Assembly (NCBI GenBank): GCA_902476295.1
Contig: CABSDC010000107.1
Coordinates: 1-7,661, forward strand
Origin: SFTJ01 sp905210415
Lineage (GTDB): Bacteria > Bacteroidota > Bacteroidia > Bacteroidales > Muribaculaceae
Direction: 5' to 3'
DNA: 7,661 nt
Shown: one piece after another, positions 6,819-7,661 of the stretch
How the letters are laid out: the number at the start of each line of letters is the position of its first letter
Numbering within the stretch: position 1 is the first letter of the stretch
Notes under the pieces: generated by a model
Database searches by the model: none
What the model was told of the DNA's origin: nothing
What the model saw: the letters and a program-made list of their open reading frames with translations, nothing else
Translations under genes and position numbers: made by a program

Positions 6819-7661
6819 ATGAGTACTTTAAAACCGTTCAAGTTTGAGCCATACCTCAAATCAGTGCTTTGGGGTGGCGAACAGATTGCAGAATATAAGG
6901 GTATCACTACCGACCAACACAATATTGGTGAAAGTTGGGAAATCTCAGGCGTCCCATGCCACGAATCGGTGGTTGCCGAGGGCGAAGATAAGGGTGTGAA
7001 CCTGCGTGAGTTGATAGAGAAATATAAGGGCGACCTTGTGGGTAATGCTGTTTATGCTAAGTTTGGCGATGTGTTCCCATTGTTGGTGAAGATTATCGAC
7101 GCTAAGCGCGACCTCTCGGTGCAAGTTCACCCCAACGATGAGTTGGCAAAGGCTCGCCACAACAGCTATGGCAAGACTGAGATGTGGTATATCATCAAGG
7201 CAGATGAGGGCGCTCCTATCTATGCCGGTTTGAGCAAGCAAATCACTCCAGAAGAATATGAGAAGTGCGTGGCAGAAAACACCATTATGGATGTGATAGC
7301 ACGTCACGAATCTCATGCAGGTGACCTCTTCTTCTTGCCAGCAGGACGTATTCACGCTATCGGTGCAGGCAATCTGCTCGCCGAAATACAGCAGACCAGC
7401 GACATTACCTATCGTGTGTATGACTTTGGCCGCTTAGACGCCAATGGCAACCCTCGCGAATTGCATACCGAGCAAGCCAAAGACGCTATCGATTATACCG
7501 TTTATCCTAATTATAAGAGCGAATACGATCGTCAAGGTCGTCACGCCACTCCGCTCGTGAAGTGTGAGTACTTCGATGTTAAGCGTGAGATTGTTGAGGG
7601 AGAAAGCACTATCGACGCTTCTACCGATTCGTTTATGATTGTGATGTGCCTTGAGGGCGCT
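6819..7661 (+). CDS. manA: Mannose-6-phosphate isomerase, class I (partial, 3' end outside window)
   Basis: 281 codons are open to the window edge. Zinc-dependent cytoplasmic enzyme interconverting mannose 6-phosphate and fructose 6-phosphate; it feeds mannose into glycolysis or supplies mannose 6-phosphate for GDP-mannose. The start MSTLKPFKFEPYLKSVLWGG is typical of short (about 320-residue) class I ManA proteins, so roughly 40 C-terminal residues should be missing. Expected metal ligands are visible: Gln102 and His104 in SVQVHPND, Glu121 in GKTEMWYI, and His179 in LPAGRIHAIGAG. QQTSDITYRVYDFGR (191-205) carries the conserved Arg199 near the active site. The ATG at 6819 follows an A/T-rich gap of 40 bp after the mannanase stop, with no TAnnTTTG box and no terminator in it, which suggests co-transcription. 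It could serve catabolism or cell-envelope sugar synthesis; the neighbour favours catabolism. Confidence 0.95.
   Translation, partial: MSTLKPFKFEPYLKSVLWGGEQIAEYKGITTDQHNIGESWEISGVPCHESVVAEGEDKGVNLRELIEKYKGDLVGNAVYAKFGDVFPLLVKIIDAKRDLSVQVHPNDELAKARHNSYGKTEMWYIIKADEGAPIYAGLSKQITPEEYEKCVAENTIMDVIARHESHAGDLFFLPAGRIHAIGAGNLLAEIQQTSDITYRVYDFGRLDANGNPRELHTEQAKDAIDYTVYPNYKSEYDRQGRHATPLVKCEYFDVKREIVEGESTIDASTDSFMIVMCLEGA

Noticed and set aside
6945..7355. 136-codon minus-strand frame
   Set aside because: It is antisense to manA, whose metal-binding motifs are intact.

Overview
The window looks like a piece of a Bacteroidota chromosome, most likely order Bacteroidales and gut-associated. The reasons are the gene families (a PpiD-type membrane foldase of about 690 residues, a secreted GH20 hexosaminidase, a GH5 mannanase, a short class I ManA), the lack of Shine-Dalgarno sequences before A/T-rich start regions, and three sites that match the Bacteroidota -7 promoter box TAnnTTTG exactly. 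Genus cannot be fixed from the sequence; Prevotella or Muribaculaceae-like genomes are reasonable guesses. There are five protein genes in two divergent groups, and no tRNA, rRNA, CRISPR array, insertion sequence or phage gene.

Left arm, minus strand, in transcription order: a BASS/SBF-family membrane transporter (3981-4946), a signal-peptide-bearing GH20 beta-N-acetylhexosaminidase (2248-3921) 59 bp downstream of it, then, after a 140 bp gap holding its own promoter, a PpiD-like membrane-anchored periplasmic foldase (41-2107). The transporter and hexosaminidase are probably one transcription unit; ppiD is probably an independent housekeeping gene that may also receive read-through.

Right arm, plus strand: a secreted GH5 (subfamily 7 type) endo-beta-1,4-mannanase (5486-6778), followed 40 bp later by manA, mannose-6-phosphate isomerase (6819 onward, cut by the window end). 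The pair makes sense as a small mannan-to-fructose-6-phosphate unit, although mannosidase, uptake and kinase genes are not in view.

Between the arms lies a 539 bp divergent intergenic region (4947-5485) with a -7 box for each direction, two A/T-rich palindromic elements (5134-5170) and an imperfect long hairpin (5241-5333). It is the least explained part of the window. No clearly new multi-gene system was found. The points most worth a second look are that intergenic region, the transporter-hexosaminidase pairing, the altered GW-D-E-I segment of the GH20 enzyme, and the loss of parvulin catalytic residues in the PpiD-like protein.
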